A DNA stretch of 11,595 nt from an uncultured Granulosicoccus sp. (GTDB lineage Bacteria > Pseudomonadota > Gammaproteobacteria > Granulosicoccales > Granulosicoccaceae). The notes beneath the pieces were generated by a model, which did not search any database, was not told the DNA's origin, and saw only the letters and a list, made by a program, of their open reading frames with translations. Location of the stretch: NCBI GenBank assembly GCA_938016235.1, contig CALLPU010000308.1:1-11595 (forward strand). Reading direction: 5' to 3'. Position numbers and translations under genes: made by a program. Below, piece after piece: positions 1-7,150 of the stretch. How positions within the stretch are numbered: the stretch's first letter is position 1; the number at the start of each line of letters is the position of its first letter.

Positions 1-1230
1 TTCGGCACGTCAAATTCCAGCGTTGGCTTCATGCAGCAGGGCGTGCCGTGTCTGGTGGAATTTGGTGATGATGGGTCTTCCGTGCCCAGCGCGATATTCT
101 ACTCATCGGAATCACCCGAAACGCTGTACGGAAAGCAGGCAGTCGGCGAATATCGCGCGGGTGTTGAAGGCCGACTATTACGCTCGTTAAAGTCTGTGCT
201 GGGTTCATCGCTGATGACGGAGAAGACCACCATCCGGAATCGGCGGGTGCAGTTTACCGACATCATCCAGGATTTTTTCGGATACCTGAATGGTGCGTTG
301 ACGCAGGCGGTAAAAGCGCCAGTTGGTAGCATCGTGCTCGGGCGCCCTGTGCACTTTGTAGATGATGATGAGCAGCGCGATCGTGAGGCGGAACAGCAAC
401 TGCGCCGCATTGCTGAAAATGCCGGATTTCAGCACGTGGAGTTTCAGTATGAACCGATTGCTGCAGCTCTGAACTACGAACGTTCGCTAACCCGTGAACA
501 ACTGGCGCTGGTGGTAGACATTGGCGGGGGCACCGCAGATTTTACACTTATACGGTTGTCCCCTGATCGGCAAAACAAGGTTGATCGCAATGCAGATATT
601 CTAGCCACTCGTGGTGTGCATATTGGCGGTACGCATTTTGACCGCCTGCTGAGTCTGCAAGCCATCATGCCGTTGCTGGGTATGGGGACGGGTGTCAAAC
701 AGTCGGATCGTCTGTTACCGGGTTCGCTCTATTTTGATCTGGCTACCTGGCATCGTATTCCTCTGCTGTACAACTCTGCTACCCGTCAGCGCATCGCGCA
801 GATGATGCTGGATGCCGAAGAGCCGGACAAGGTACAGCGCCTGCGGGACGTGGTGCACCATCATCTTGGCCATGAACTGGCAGCAGAAGTGGAACAGGTG
901 AAGATACAACTGTCGGGCCAGGATCAGGCATCCCTGTCATTAGCCGCGGCATCGTCGCAGATCAGTGCACCGCTTCAACGGCATGAGTTTGAGGCTGCAA
1001 TCCAGGGTGCCGTAGACAATCTGATTGTCTGTGTTGATGATTGCCTGCACGGGGCAGGTGTCAAGGCCGCAGCCGTTACCCGAATTTTTTATACCGGCGG
1101 TTCGTCATCCGTTCCGATGTTGCAAAATCGTATTGGTGCGCTGTTTCCTGGGGCTAATCAGGTGCAAGGTGATCGATTTGGCAGCGTTGGCCTGGGCCTG
1201 ACCATTGATGCAGATCGCAAGTTTTCCTAA
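1..1230 (+). CDS. yegD: YegD-like Hsp70-family ATPase (5' end cut off by window)
   Basis: The reading frame is open from base 1. The first visible residues, FGTSNSSVGF, are the phosphate-1 loop that lies near the N-terminus of Hsp70/actin-fold ATPases, so only a few codons are missing and the ATG at 31 is internal. The phosphate-2 loop DIGGGTADF is at about residues 173-181, and the adenosine motif GGSSSVP at about 366-372. Stretches such as FQYEPIAAALNYE, MPLLGMG and FGSVGLGL resemble E. coli YegD (about 450 residues). As in YegD, the protein is essentially the nucleotide-binding domain; there is no room for the usual substrate-binding domain and lid of DnaK. It is probably cytosolic. Its client and role are unknown. 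The stop codon TAA overlaps the stop of the convergent gene. Family assignment is firm; function is not. Confidence 0.9.
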   Translation, partial: FGTSNSSVGFMQQGVPCLVEFGDDGSSVPSAIFYSSESPETLYGKQAVGEYRAGVEGRLLRSLKSVLGSSLMTEKTTIRNRRVQFTDIIQDFFGYLNGALTQAVKAPVGSIVLGRPVHFVDDDEQRDREAEQQLRRIAENAGFQHVEFQYEPIAAALNYERSLTREQLALVVDIGGGTADFTLIRLSPDRQNKVDRNADILATRGVHIGGTHFDRLLSLQAIMPLLGMGTGVKQSDRLLPGSLYFDLATWHRIPLLYNSATRQRIAQMMLDAEEPDKVQRLRDVVHHHLGHELAAEVEQVKIQLSGQDQASLSLAAASSQISAPLQRHEFEAAIQGAVDNLIVCVDDCLHGAGVKAAAVTRIFYTGGSSSVPMLQNRIGALFPGANQVQGDRFGSVGLGLTIDADRKFS

Positions 1231-2318
1231 CGCTGCGCCTGCACTTCCAGCAAGGATTCAAGCGCTGTCGAGTCAAGCGAAAACAGACGGGCAGTGTCCA
1301 GTATTTGTCTGATTGTTTCCGGGTCTACCGGGATCCCTTGAGCTTGTCGGAACTGGCGGCTGTTGATTTCCGGTTCACCGGGCAGTAGCACTTCATCGGT
1401 GCCAACCGCCGGTGAGCGCGACTTGATGAAATCATAAAAATCCAGCGTGCGCCTCGCGACGTTGTCCGGGTCATCAAATGCCGCTGGATCAATAATGATG
1501 GAAAACATGTTGTTTATGACACCGCGCGGCAGATGCTCCATGGTGGCCACGGTGTCGTCGCTTGCCAGCGCGCCTGCCAGTAATTCCACGAAAATACCCA
1601 GGCCAGATCCCTTGTGTGCACCAAAGGCCGACAGCGCACCTTCGCGATGATTGGCCATGGGGTCTGGGTCCCGCGTTTCCAGCCCGTCGCTGTTAACCAG
1701 ACAACCTGGGGGCATTTGCTCACCTTTGTTGCTGGCCACGCGTACCTTGCCGAAGGCAACTGTACTGGTCGCAATGTCCAGTAGCGGTTTGGCCTTGCCA
1801 TCAACCGGCATCGCCATGCTGATCGGGTTTGTGGAGAAACCGCTCTCACGGGCCCCATACGGAGCAACGATGGGTGCATGACCCACCACGTTCACCATAT
1901 GGATGGAGACATAACCGCGAGCTGCACAATACTCAGAGTAGGTACCAACTCGCGATACGTGCCCTGAGTTTCGGAGGCCCAGTAATGCTACCTTGTGTTC
2001 CGGCACGCTGTTCATGGCGTGGTCCAGCGCAAGCAGTGCCATCCGATGACCAAAACCTCGCTTTGCATCCACCACTGAAATGGCACCGGCAGGTGGATTC
2101 AATACAGGTTGCTGATTCGGGATCAGGTTGCCGTCGATTACTTGTTCACCGTAAAGAGGTAGCATCCCGATGCCGTGTGAGTCATGGCCGGTAAGGTTGG
2201 CGTCTGTGAGGTGTTCTGCAACCACTCGGGCTTCGTTATCATCACAGCCGAAACCTGTCAGTACCGTTTTGGCAAAGTTCGTTATCGAGGTGCTGGTATA
2301 GTTTACGCTGGTGTTCAA
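1227..2318 (-). CDS. Ldh_2-family NAD(P)-dependent malate/L-lactate-type dehydrogenase
   Basis: The 363-residue product belongs to the malate/L-lactate dehydrogenase family (Ldh_2; relatives include ureidoglycolate, sulfolactate and delta-1-piperideine-2-carboxylate reductases), which uses NAD(P)H on 2-oxo/2-hydroxy acids with a fold unlike classical LDH. Visible signatures are AEHLTDANLTGHDSHG (HDSHG at 45-49), NSGHVSRVGTYSEY (118-130), PYGARESGFSTNPIS (153-167) and FGAHKGSGLGIFVELLAG (232-249). I chose a TTG start at 2318: it is preceded at five bases by the strong ribosome-binding site AGGGGG and gives the usual family N-terminus and length. An upstream in-frame start at 2549 would add 77 atypical residues that lie opposite the divergent Gfo/Idh gene. 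The substrate cannot be read from sequence. It is divergently arranged with the Gfo/Idh gene and may share its control region. Confidence 0.9.
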   Translation of the reverse strand: MNTSVNYTSTSITNFAKTVLTGFGCDDNEARVVAEHLTDANLTGHDSHGIGMLPLYGEQVIDGNLIPNQQPVLNPPAGAISVVDAKRGFGHRMALLALDHAMNSVPEHKVALLGLRNSGHVSRVGTYSEYCAARGYVSIHMVNVVGHAPIVAPYGARESGFSTNPISMAMPVDGKAKPLLDIATSTVAFGKVRVASNKGEQMPPGCLVNSDGLETRDPDPMANHREGALSAFGAHKGSGLGIFVELLAGALASDDTVATMEHLPRGVINNMFSIIIDPAAFDDPDNVARRTLDFYDFIKSRSPAVGTDEVLLPGEPEINSRQFRQAQGIPVDPETIRQILDTARLFSLDSTALESLLEVQAQR

Positions 2319-2323
2319 TATCG

Positions 2324-2329
2324 CCCCCT
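2324..2329 (-). promoter_or_regulatory. Ribosome-binding site deciding the TTG start of the Ldh_2 gene
   Basis: On the minus strand AGGGGG lies five bases before the TTG at 2318-2316. No ATG or GTG nearby in this frame gives a family-like N-terminus, so this site is the main argument for the non-ATG start. Confidence 0.6.
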
Positions 2330-2354
2330 GACCCGCCTGGTTTTTGCACAACGC

Positions 2355-2374
2355 ACAGTGTACGCGTTCACTGT
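2355..2374. promoter_or_regulatory. 20-bp imperfect palindrome, candidate operator
   Basis: The sequence ACAGTGTACGCGTTCACTGT reads the same on both strands in 9 of 10 base pairs; only the sixth pair from each end breaks symmetry. It sits in the 97-bp gap between two divergent genes, 36 bp from the Ldh_2 start and 41 bp from the Gfo/Idh start, where a dimeric repressor could act on both. A central CG within a 14-20 bp palindrome is common for LacI/GalR-type sites, but no regulator gene is in the window, so the family is a guess. I found no convincing sigma-70 -35/-10 pair in this gap on either strand. Confidence 0.5.
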
Positions 2375-2415
2375 TGGCAATACTGAATCTGTCTGAACCC
2401 TTTTGGAACACAACT

Positions 2416-3402
2416 ATGTTGAAGTTTGGCGTTTTATCCACTGCCCGTATCGGATCGGAGCATGTCATCCCTGCCATCCAGCAAGCAGAGAATGCGCAGC
2501 TAGTCGGTATCGCGTCCCGCGACCCGAAGCGGGCGGCTAAAATGGCCACACGTTTTAATGTGGCCCAGTCGTTCGGTAGCTACGAGGATTTACTGGCGTC
2601 GCCGGATATCGACGCGGTCTACATTCCGTTGCCAACCTCACAGCACGTCGAGTGGGCGCTGAAATCCATTCAGGCCGGTAAGCATGTGCTGGTTGAAAAA
2701 CCGTTGGCACTGAAAGCTGTGGACATCAACAAACTCATCAAGGCACGTGACAAGGCGGGCGTCGTTGTGGCTGAAGCCTTCATGGTCACCCAACACCCGC
2801 AGTGGCTCAAAGTCAAAGAGCTACTGGAGAAAAAGACCGTGGGCTCGCTGCGCCGCATTGAATCCTCGTTTACCTATTTCAACCGCGATAGCAAGAACAT
2901 GCGCAACCGGCCTGAGCTAGGCGGCGGTGCATTGCCTGATATCGGCGTGTATCCCACCGTGTGTGCTCGCTTCGCAACAGGTCTGGAGCCGGTTAGTGTC
3001 ACTGCCCATGTCGAGTTTGATCCTGATTTCAACACCGACCGATACGCCAGCGTGCAGCTCAATTTCAAGGGTGTGGACATGAGCTTTTACGTGTCCACTC
3101 AGATGGCCAATCGTCAAACCATGGTTTTCCACGGTGACAAGGGCTTCATTGAGGTGAGTGCGCCGTTTAATTCCAACCTGTATGAAGGGGATGAGGTGCG
3201 TGTCCATAATGCGAAACATTCGGAAACACGGGTGTACCGCTACACAGGTGTTAATCAGTACCGTTGCCAGATAGAAGCATTTGCCCGCAAGGTGTCGGGC
3301 AAATCGCAGTACTGCTTTACGCTTGAGGAATCGGTATTGAATCAGAAAGTCATTGATGCCATCTACAAGGCTGGCAAAACCCGTAAACGCGTAACGGTCT
3401 GA
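2416..3402 (+). CDS. Gfo/Idh/MocA-family NAD(P)-dependent oxidoreductase
   Basis: The 328-residue product has the two-domain build of glucose-fructose oxidoreductase/inositol dehydrogenase enzymes. The N-terminal Rossmann segment FGVLSTARIG (4-13) is the variant seen in the xylose-dehydrogenase and dihydrodiol-dehydrogenase-like branch. The motif VLVEKPLAL (91-99) carries the conserved EKP lysine (Lys95), and GGGALPDIGVYP (169-180) is the substrate-side motif. The start at 2416 gives the usual N-terminus directly at the first beta strand; GGAA lies about eight bases upstream. A longer form from 2344 would add 24 unrelated residues across the palindrome. It probably oxidises or reduces a sugar, sugar acid or cyclic polyol in the cytosol; the substrate is not predictable. 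The AGE-family isomerase gene that converges on it is compatible with a sugar role. Confidence 0.92.
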   Translation: MLKFGVLSTARIGSEHVIPAIQQAENAQLVGIASRDPKRAAKMATRFNVAQSFGSYEDLLASPDIDAVYIPLPTSQHVEWALKSIQAGKHVLVEKPLALKAVDINKLIKARDKAGVVVAEAFMVTQHPQWLKVKELLEKKTVGSLRRIESSFTYFNRDSKNMRNRPELGGGALPDIGVYPTVCARFATGLEPVSVTAHVEFDPDFNTDRYASVQLNFKGVDMSFYVSTQMANRQTMVFHGDKGFIEVSAPFNSNLYEGDEVRVHNAKHSETRVYRYTGVNQYRCQIEAFARKVSGKSQYCFTLEESVLNQKVIDAIYKAGKTRKRVTV

Positions 3403-3462
3403 TCGGGCCGAGCACCCAGCGGTTGATTCCCTAAACGGTATATTGCTGGAATGAGCGCGAAG

Positions 3463-3500
3463 CTCGCCAATCGGTTTACAACGGTTTACTGATTGGCGAG
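3463..3500. terminator. Strong hairpin at a convergent gene junction, possible bidirectional terminator
   Basis: CTCGCCAATC (3463-3472) and GATTGGCGAG (3491-3500) are perfect inverted repeats of 10 bp; the stem can extend inward by a G-T and two more pairs. The loop side contains a direct repeat, CGGTTTAC at 3472-3479 and 3482-3489. The right arm covers the last codons of the AGE gene and the left arm lies just past its stop. There is no T-run after the stem on either strand, so a standard intrinsic terminator is not shown; RNA 3'-end protection is an alternative. The rest of 3403-3485 holds nothing else recognisable. Confidence 0.4.
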
Positions 3501-4694
3501 AACGTCCCAGCAGGCGCCCATCGTGTGATAGTCGGTTTTTCCAGGGGGCGATTTCAAGTTATCCACGGCAGAGCCGTCGCGGTTTCGTATCCGGAACCAG
3601 GCCCCTTGATCATGATCAATCAGATGCTGCCAGCTGTATTGCCACAACCGTTCGTAATCGTTGAGATACCGCTGTTCGCCCGTGTGCTTGTATAAGCGCC
3701 AGGCGGCGGCAAAGGCCTCCGCGTGTACCCAGAAGTATTTATGAGCGTCGCAGAATGCTCCATCCGGAGCGAAGCCGTAAACGAGGCCCTCGTGCTCTGC
3801 GTCCCAGCCCTGGGTCATGGCAACGTCAAAGAGTGCCTCAGCCCGCTTGACCCATAGCGAATGCGGTTGCCAGTGATTCAATTCCAGCAGCAGCTTTGAC
3901 CATTCAACCTGGTGTCCGGGTTGAAACCCCCAGGGCTTGAACAAATCATCCGGCTTATCGATGTTGTATTGCATATCGCACTGCCAGTCTGTGTCGTAGT
4001 GCTCCCAGATCTTGCCATCGTTGATGGCTGCCAGATCAACGGCAAACCGCTTTGCCAGCAACGCGGCACGGTCCAGATAACGTGTGTTGCCGGTGGCTTT
4101 CATGGCCAGTAGCAAGGCTTCGCACATGTGCATGTTGGCGTTCTGTCCGCGATAGGGATCCAGCGTGGCGAGCGAAGCGTCTCGCTCATCGGCATAAGCG
4201 CCGGCGGAGCTATCCCAGAAATAATCCTCCATGAAATCCCAGATATCGTCGATGGTCTTGCTGTGCTCTTGTACACCTGCAATGACCAGGCTGGCAGCGG
4301 CCAGCATGACAAATGCGTGACCGTAGGCCATGGCCCGGCCATCGGTAACGACACCGTTTTCAATCACCCACGCGTAGTGCCCGCTGGGTTGCCTGTGCAC
4401 GCGTTGAATAAAATCCATCCCTTCCTGAGCCCATTGAAGGTGCTCGTTGGACGCTGACGCAGATCCCGTTGAAGACGCTGCGTTGACGTGCGCCGTGGCG
4501 TAATTGAAAACGAAGCGGGTGGAACTGACCAGATGTCGCATACCTTGGTCGTACACGGTTCCGTCATCCAGAAAACACTGATGGAACCCACCGTCTGCGG
4601 CGCGAACGTGCGGCCGGTAGAAGGCCAGTATCGACTGGATGTGGTCGTTGAGGAAGGCAGGCGAGCTGAAATCTGGAAAGGATGTCTGGTTCAT
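3486..4694 (-). CDS. AGE-family sugar epimerase/isomerase
   Basis: The 402-residue product belongs to the N-acylglucosamine 2-epimerase (AGE) family, (alpha/alpha)6-barrel enzymes that interconvert aldoses, ketoses or epimers, including renin-binding protein, mannose isomerase/YihS and cellobiose 2-epimerase. Family landmarks are GMRHLVSSTRFVFNYATAH (51-69), NANMHMCEALLLAM (185-198), PGHQVEWSKLLLEL (259-272), KYFWVHAEAF (319-328) and DYHTMGACWDVL (388-399). The histidines in the PGHxxEW and DYH motifs correspond to the catalytic histidines of the family. I chose ATG at 4694; an in-frame TTG at 4709 would add five residues, and neither has a strong ribosome-binding site. The product is probably cytosolic, with no signal peptide visible. 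The gene is divergent from the carnitine operon and convergent with the Gfo/Idh gene. Which sugar it acts on cannot be told; mannose/fructose-type isomerisation is one option. Confidence 0.9.
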   Translation of the reverse strand: MNQTSFPDFSSPAFLNDHIQSILAFYRPHVRAADGGFHQCFLDDGTVYDQGMRHLVSSTRFVFNYATAHVNAASSTGSASASNEHLQWAQEGMDFIQRVHRQPSGHYAWVIENGVVTDGRAMAYGHAFVMLAAASLVIAGVQEHSKTIDDIWDFMEDYFWDSSAGAYADERDASLATLDPYRGQNANMHMCEALLLAMKATGNTRYLDRAALLAKRFAVDLAAINDGKIWEHYDTDWQCDMQYNIDKPDDLFKPWGFQPGHQVEWSKLLLELNHWQPHSLWVKRAEALFDVAMTQGWDAEHEGLVYGFAPDGAFCDAHKYFWVHAEAFAAAWRLYKHTGEQRYLNDYERLWQYSWQHLIDHDQGAWFRIRNRDGSAVDNLKSPPGKTDYHTMGACWDVLANQ

Positions 4695-4753
4695 CACTGG
4701 AGTATACAATGTCGCACCACTTGATCAGCTGGCTTCTCAGAGGAACCCCATCC
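4695..4753. promoter_or_regulatory. Divergent control region between AGE gene and carnitine operon
   Basis: These 59 bp must hold, or border, the promoters of both the AGE gene and the five-gene operon. A TATACAAT stretch at 4703-4710 offers a -10-like TACAAT on the plus strand and TATACT on the minus strand, but I see no -35 at proper spacing for either. If the minus-strand element is used, transcription would begin close to the AGE ATG and leave almost no leader. AGAGGAA at 4739-4745 is the ribosome-binding site of the downstream gene, eight bases before its ATG. Confidence 0.35.
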
Positions 4754-5662
4754 ATGCCATTGTCGATGAACCGTGATGTGTTCATAACCTGTGCTGTCAC
4801 CGGTGCGGGTGCCACTCAGGACAAAAGCCCGCACGTGCCGCGCTCGCCGCAGCAAATTGCCGACAGCGCCATTGAAGCGGCGAAAGCCGGTGCTGCTATT
4901 GTGCATTGCCATGTGCGAGATCCTGATACCGGCGCCCCGTGTCGGGACGTGTCGCTGTATCGGGAGGTCACGCAGCGCATCCGGGATTCCTCGGTGGATG
5001 TGGTGTTAAACCTCACCGGGGGTATTGGTGGGGACTTGATGTTCGGCAGTGTTGAGCAGCCGCTGCCTGTTGCCGAGGGCACTGACCTTGCCGGTGCCTC
5101 GGAGCGAGTGGCACACATTGCGGCGTGTTTGCCGGAGATGTGCACGCTGGACTGCGGCACCATGAATTTTGCCGAGAACGACTACGTGATGACCAACACG
5201 CCCGGCATGCTGCGCGCCATGGGGCGGTTGATGACAGAGCTGGGTGTCAAGCCTGAGATAGAGGCGTTCGATACAGGGCATCTTTGGTTTGCCAAACAAC
5301 TGGTCAGCGAAGGGGTGCTGGCACCGGATGCCATGGTTCAACTGTGCATGGGTGTGCCGTGGGGAGCCCCAGACGATCTGAACACCTTCATGGCGATGGT
5401 GAATAACGTACCCGAGAGCTGGACCTGGTCGGCGTTTTCGCTGGGTCGTAACGAGTTGCCCTACGTTGCCGCGGCGACACTCGCCGGAGGCAATGTGCGC
5501 GTCGGTCTGGAAGACAACCTGATGTTGAAAAAAGGCCAGCTGGCTACCAACGCACAGCTGGTGGAGCGAGCGGTGAACATCGTCGAAAACATGGGCGCCC
5601 GTGTGATGACCCCGGACGAGGCAAGGAAGGCGCTTAACCTGACCAAGCGCGCAGCACCATGA
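4754..5662 (+). CDS. cdhC: Beta-keto acid cleavage enzyme (BKACE/DUF849), likely 3-dehydrocarnitine:acetyl-CoA
   Basis: The 302-residue product is a Zn-dependent TIM-barrel enzyme of the BKACE family, which condenses a beta-keto acid with acetyl-CoA to give acetoacetate and a new CoA thioester. Visible marks are the N-terminal ITCAVTGAG, the metal-binding VHCHVRDPDTG with His51 and His53, LNLTGGIGGD, and VGLEDN with Glu253-Asp254, matching the metal Glu and neighbouring Asp known from 3-keto-5-aminohexanoate cleavage enzyme (Kce). Its position directly before a carnitine dehydrogenase supports the CdhC reaction: 3-dehydrocarnitine plus acetyl-CoA to betainyl-CoA plus acetoacetate. The start at 4754 has the ribosome-binding site AGAGGAA eight bases upstream; ATG at 4766 is also possible. 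A start at 4682 would run into the opposite gene and adds non-family sequence. Its TGA overlaps the next ATG by four bases (ATGA). Family is certain; substrate rests on context. Confidence 0.9.
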   Translation: MPLSMNRDVFITCAVTGAGATQDKSPHVPRSPQQIADSAIEAAKAGAAIVHCHVRDPDTGAPCRDVSLYREVTQRIRDSSVDVVLNLTGGIGGDLMFGSVEQPLPVAEGTDLAGASERVAHIAACLPEMCTLDCGTMNFAENDYVMTNTPGMLRAMGRLMTELGVKPEIEAFDTGHLWFAKQLVSEGVLAPDAMVQLCMGVPWGAPDDLNTFMAMVNNVPESWTWSAFSLGRNELPYVAAATLAGGNVRVGLEDNLMLKKGQLATNAQLVERAVNIVENMGARVMTPDEARKALNLTKRAAP

Positions 5663-7143
5663 ATCTGCCAGCACGCGTTGCGTGTATCGGCGGCGGTGTG
5701 ATCGGAGCGGGCTGGGTTGCCCGACTGATAGAGAATGGTCTGGATGTGCGTATTTTTGATAGTGCGCCGGATGCTCGCCAGTCGATGCAGCCCGTGCTGG
5801 AAAATGCCGACAGGGCCTACGCGCGCCTGACCATGGCGCAGCGACCCGTGAAGGGTCAGTTACAATTTTGCAGCTCCATTGCCGACGCCGTTAACGGTGC
5901 CGACTGGGTGATTGAGAGCGTGCCGGAACGGCTGGATGTGAAACGTTCAGTCTATGAAGCGGTTGAAGCGCATGCGCCTCAGGATTGCATTATTGCGTCC
6001 TCCACATCCGGCATCATGCCCACTGATTTACAGCAGGACATGCAACACCCGGAACGGCTGATCGTTGCTCACCCGTTCAATCCGGTGTATCTGTTACCGG
6101 TAGTGGAAGTGGTCGGCGGTAAGGGAACCGCAGCTGAATCGATAGAGCGCGCCCAGGCGTTCTACGCTTCGCTGGGCATGAAGCCCATACAGGTGAAACG
6201 GGAAATAGAGGCCTTTGTGGCTGATCGATTGCTCGAAGCGATCTGGCGAGAATCTCTCTGGCTGATAAAGGATGGTATCTGTACCACGCAGGAGCTGGAC
6301 GACATCGTGCGTTTCGGGTTTGGCCTGCGCTATGCACAGATGGGTGTGTTTGAAACCTATCGCATAGCCGGAGGCGAGGCTGGTATGCGCCATTTCCTGG
6401 CACAATTCGGCCCGTGCCTCACCTGGCCGTGGACCAAACTGATGGATGTGCCCGAGTACAACGATGAACTGGTGGACCTGATTGCCGGGCAGTCTGACGC
6501 ACAATCGGGTCACCTGGATATTCGTGAGCTTGAACGCATTCGGGATGACAATCTGGTTGCCATCATGCAGGCGCTCAAGGCCAACGAGTGGGGGGCTGGG
6601 CTTGTATTGGCAGACTATGAAAAAGCGCTGTTCGATGCGGGTGCCAGAAACACAGGTGCTGTTGATGCCCTCGATTTTTCCCAGCCCGTGCAAACGACAC
6701 AGCGACGCATCCCGCCAGACTGGACCGATTACAACAATCACATGAATGAGGCGCGGTATTTACAGTGCTTCGGAGATGCGACCGATGCTTTTTTGCGCAT
6801 GATCGGCTGTGATGCCGAGTACATCGCCTCCGGCGGCTCCTACTTTACGGCGGAGACGCATATAAGGCATCTGGATGAGGTTGGCGTGAACGAACCGGTA
6901 AACACCCAAACTCAGTTGATTGCCGGTGCTGGTAAGAAGCTGCACGTTTTTCATTCTCTCTATCATGGCGATGGCAGATTGCTGGCTACGGGCGAGCATC
7001 TGTTGATTCATGTATCGCTGCAAACGCGAGCGGCCTGCGAACCGTCGGACGCTATCGTGCAAAAGCTTGCGATGATTACTGATCACCATGCGCGTTTGCC
7101 AGTGCCCGAAGGGGCTGGACGATTTGTTGGGCAACCCAGGTAA
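5659..7143 (+). CDS. lcdH: L-carnitine 3-dehydrogenase fused to betainyl-CoA-type hotdog thioesterase
   Basis: The 494-residue product has two enzymes in one chain. Residues 1 to about 320 form a 3-hydroxyacyl-CoA-dehydrogenase-like unit: Rossmann loop GGGVIGAG (11-18), Asp34 after the second strand (suits NAD), SSTSG (114-118), and HPFNP with His138 and Glu150 spaced 12 apart as in the catalytic dyad of that family. The stretch RYAQMGVFETYRIAGG and WPWTKL fit carnitine dehydrogenases. Residues from about 345 form a 4HBT-type hotdog thioesterase with DYNNHMNEARY (Asp357 in the catalytic position). In Pseudomonas the two activities are separate (CdhA, CdhB); fused forms are known in other bacteria. 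Expected reactions: L-carnitine plus NAD to 3-dehydrocarnitine, and hydrolysis of betainyl-CoA to glycine betaine. The ATGA overlap with cdhC suggests translational coupling; the next gene starts seven bases later. Confidence 0.92.
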   Translation: MNLPARVACIGGGVIGAGWVARLIENGLDVRIFDSAPDARQSMQPVLENADRAYARLTMAQRPVKGQLQFCSSIADAVNGADWVIESVPERLDVKRSVYEAVEAHAPQDCIIASSTSGIMPTDLQQDMQHPERLIVAHPFNPVYLLPVVEVVGGKGTAAESIERAQAFYASLGMKPIQVKREIEAFVADRLLEAIWRESLWLIKDGICTTQELDDIVRFGFGLRYAQMGVFETYRIAGGEAGMRHFLAQFGPCLTWPWTKLMDVPEYNDELVDLIAGQSDAQSGHLDIRELERIRDDNLVAIMQALKANEWGAGLVLADYEKALFDAGARNTGAVDALDFSQPVQTTQRRIPPDWTDYNNHMNEARYLQCFGDATDAFLRMIGCDAEYIASGGSYFTAETHIRHLDEVGVNEPVNTQTQLIAGAGKKLHVFHSLYHGDGRLLATGEHLLIHVSLQTRAACEPSDAIVQKLAMITDHHARLPVPEGAGRFVGQPR

Positions 7144-7150
7144 TACAGCC

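Noticed and set aside
4703..4710. TATACAAT as a firm promoter -10 box
   Set aside because: No -35-like hexamer lies 16-18 bp upstream on either strand, so it is mentioned only as part of the divergent control region.
4682..4753. Longer N-terminus for the BKACE gene from the ATG at 4682
   Set aside because: The extra 24 residues run opposite the start of the AGE gene, have no family resemblance, and the good ribosome-binding site lies before 4754.
5006..5674. Long minus-strand open frame of 222 codons inside the BKACE gene
   Set aside because: It is antisense to a clear family member, has no recognisable domain, and reflects the GC-biased codon use of the real gene.
6094..6741. Minus-strand open frame of 215 codons inside the carnitine dehydrogenase gene
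   Set aside because: It is an antisense shadow; the plus-strand frame has conserved catalytic motifs throughout.
7088..7150. Upstream in-frame ATG for the acyl-CoA dehydrogenase
   Set aside because: It lies within the 3' end of the carnitine dehydrogenase gene and adds 21 residues not seen in the family; ATG at 7151 begins exactly at the usual N-terminus.
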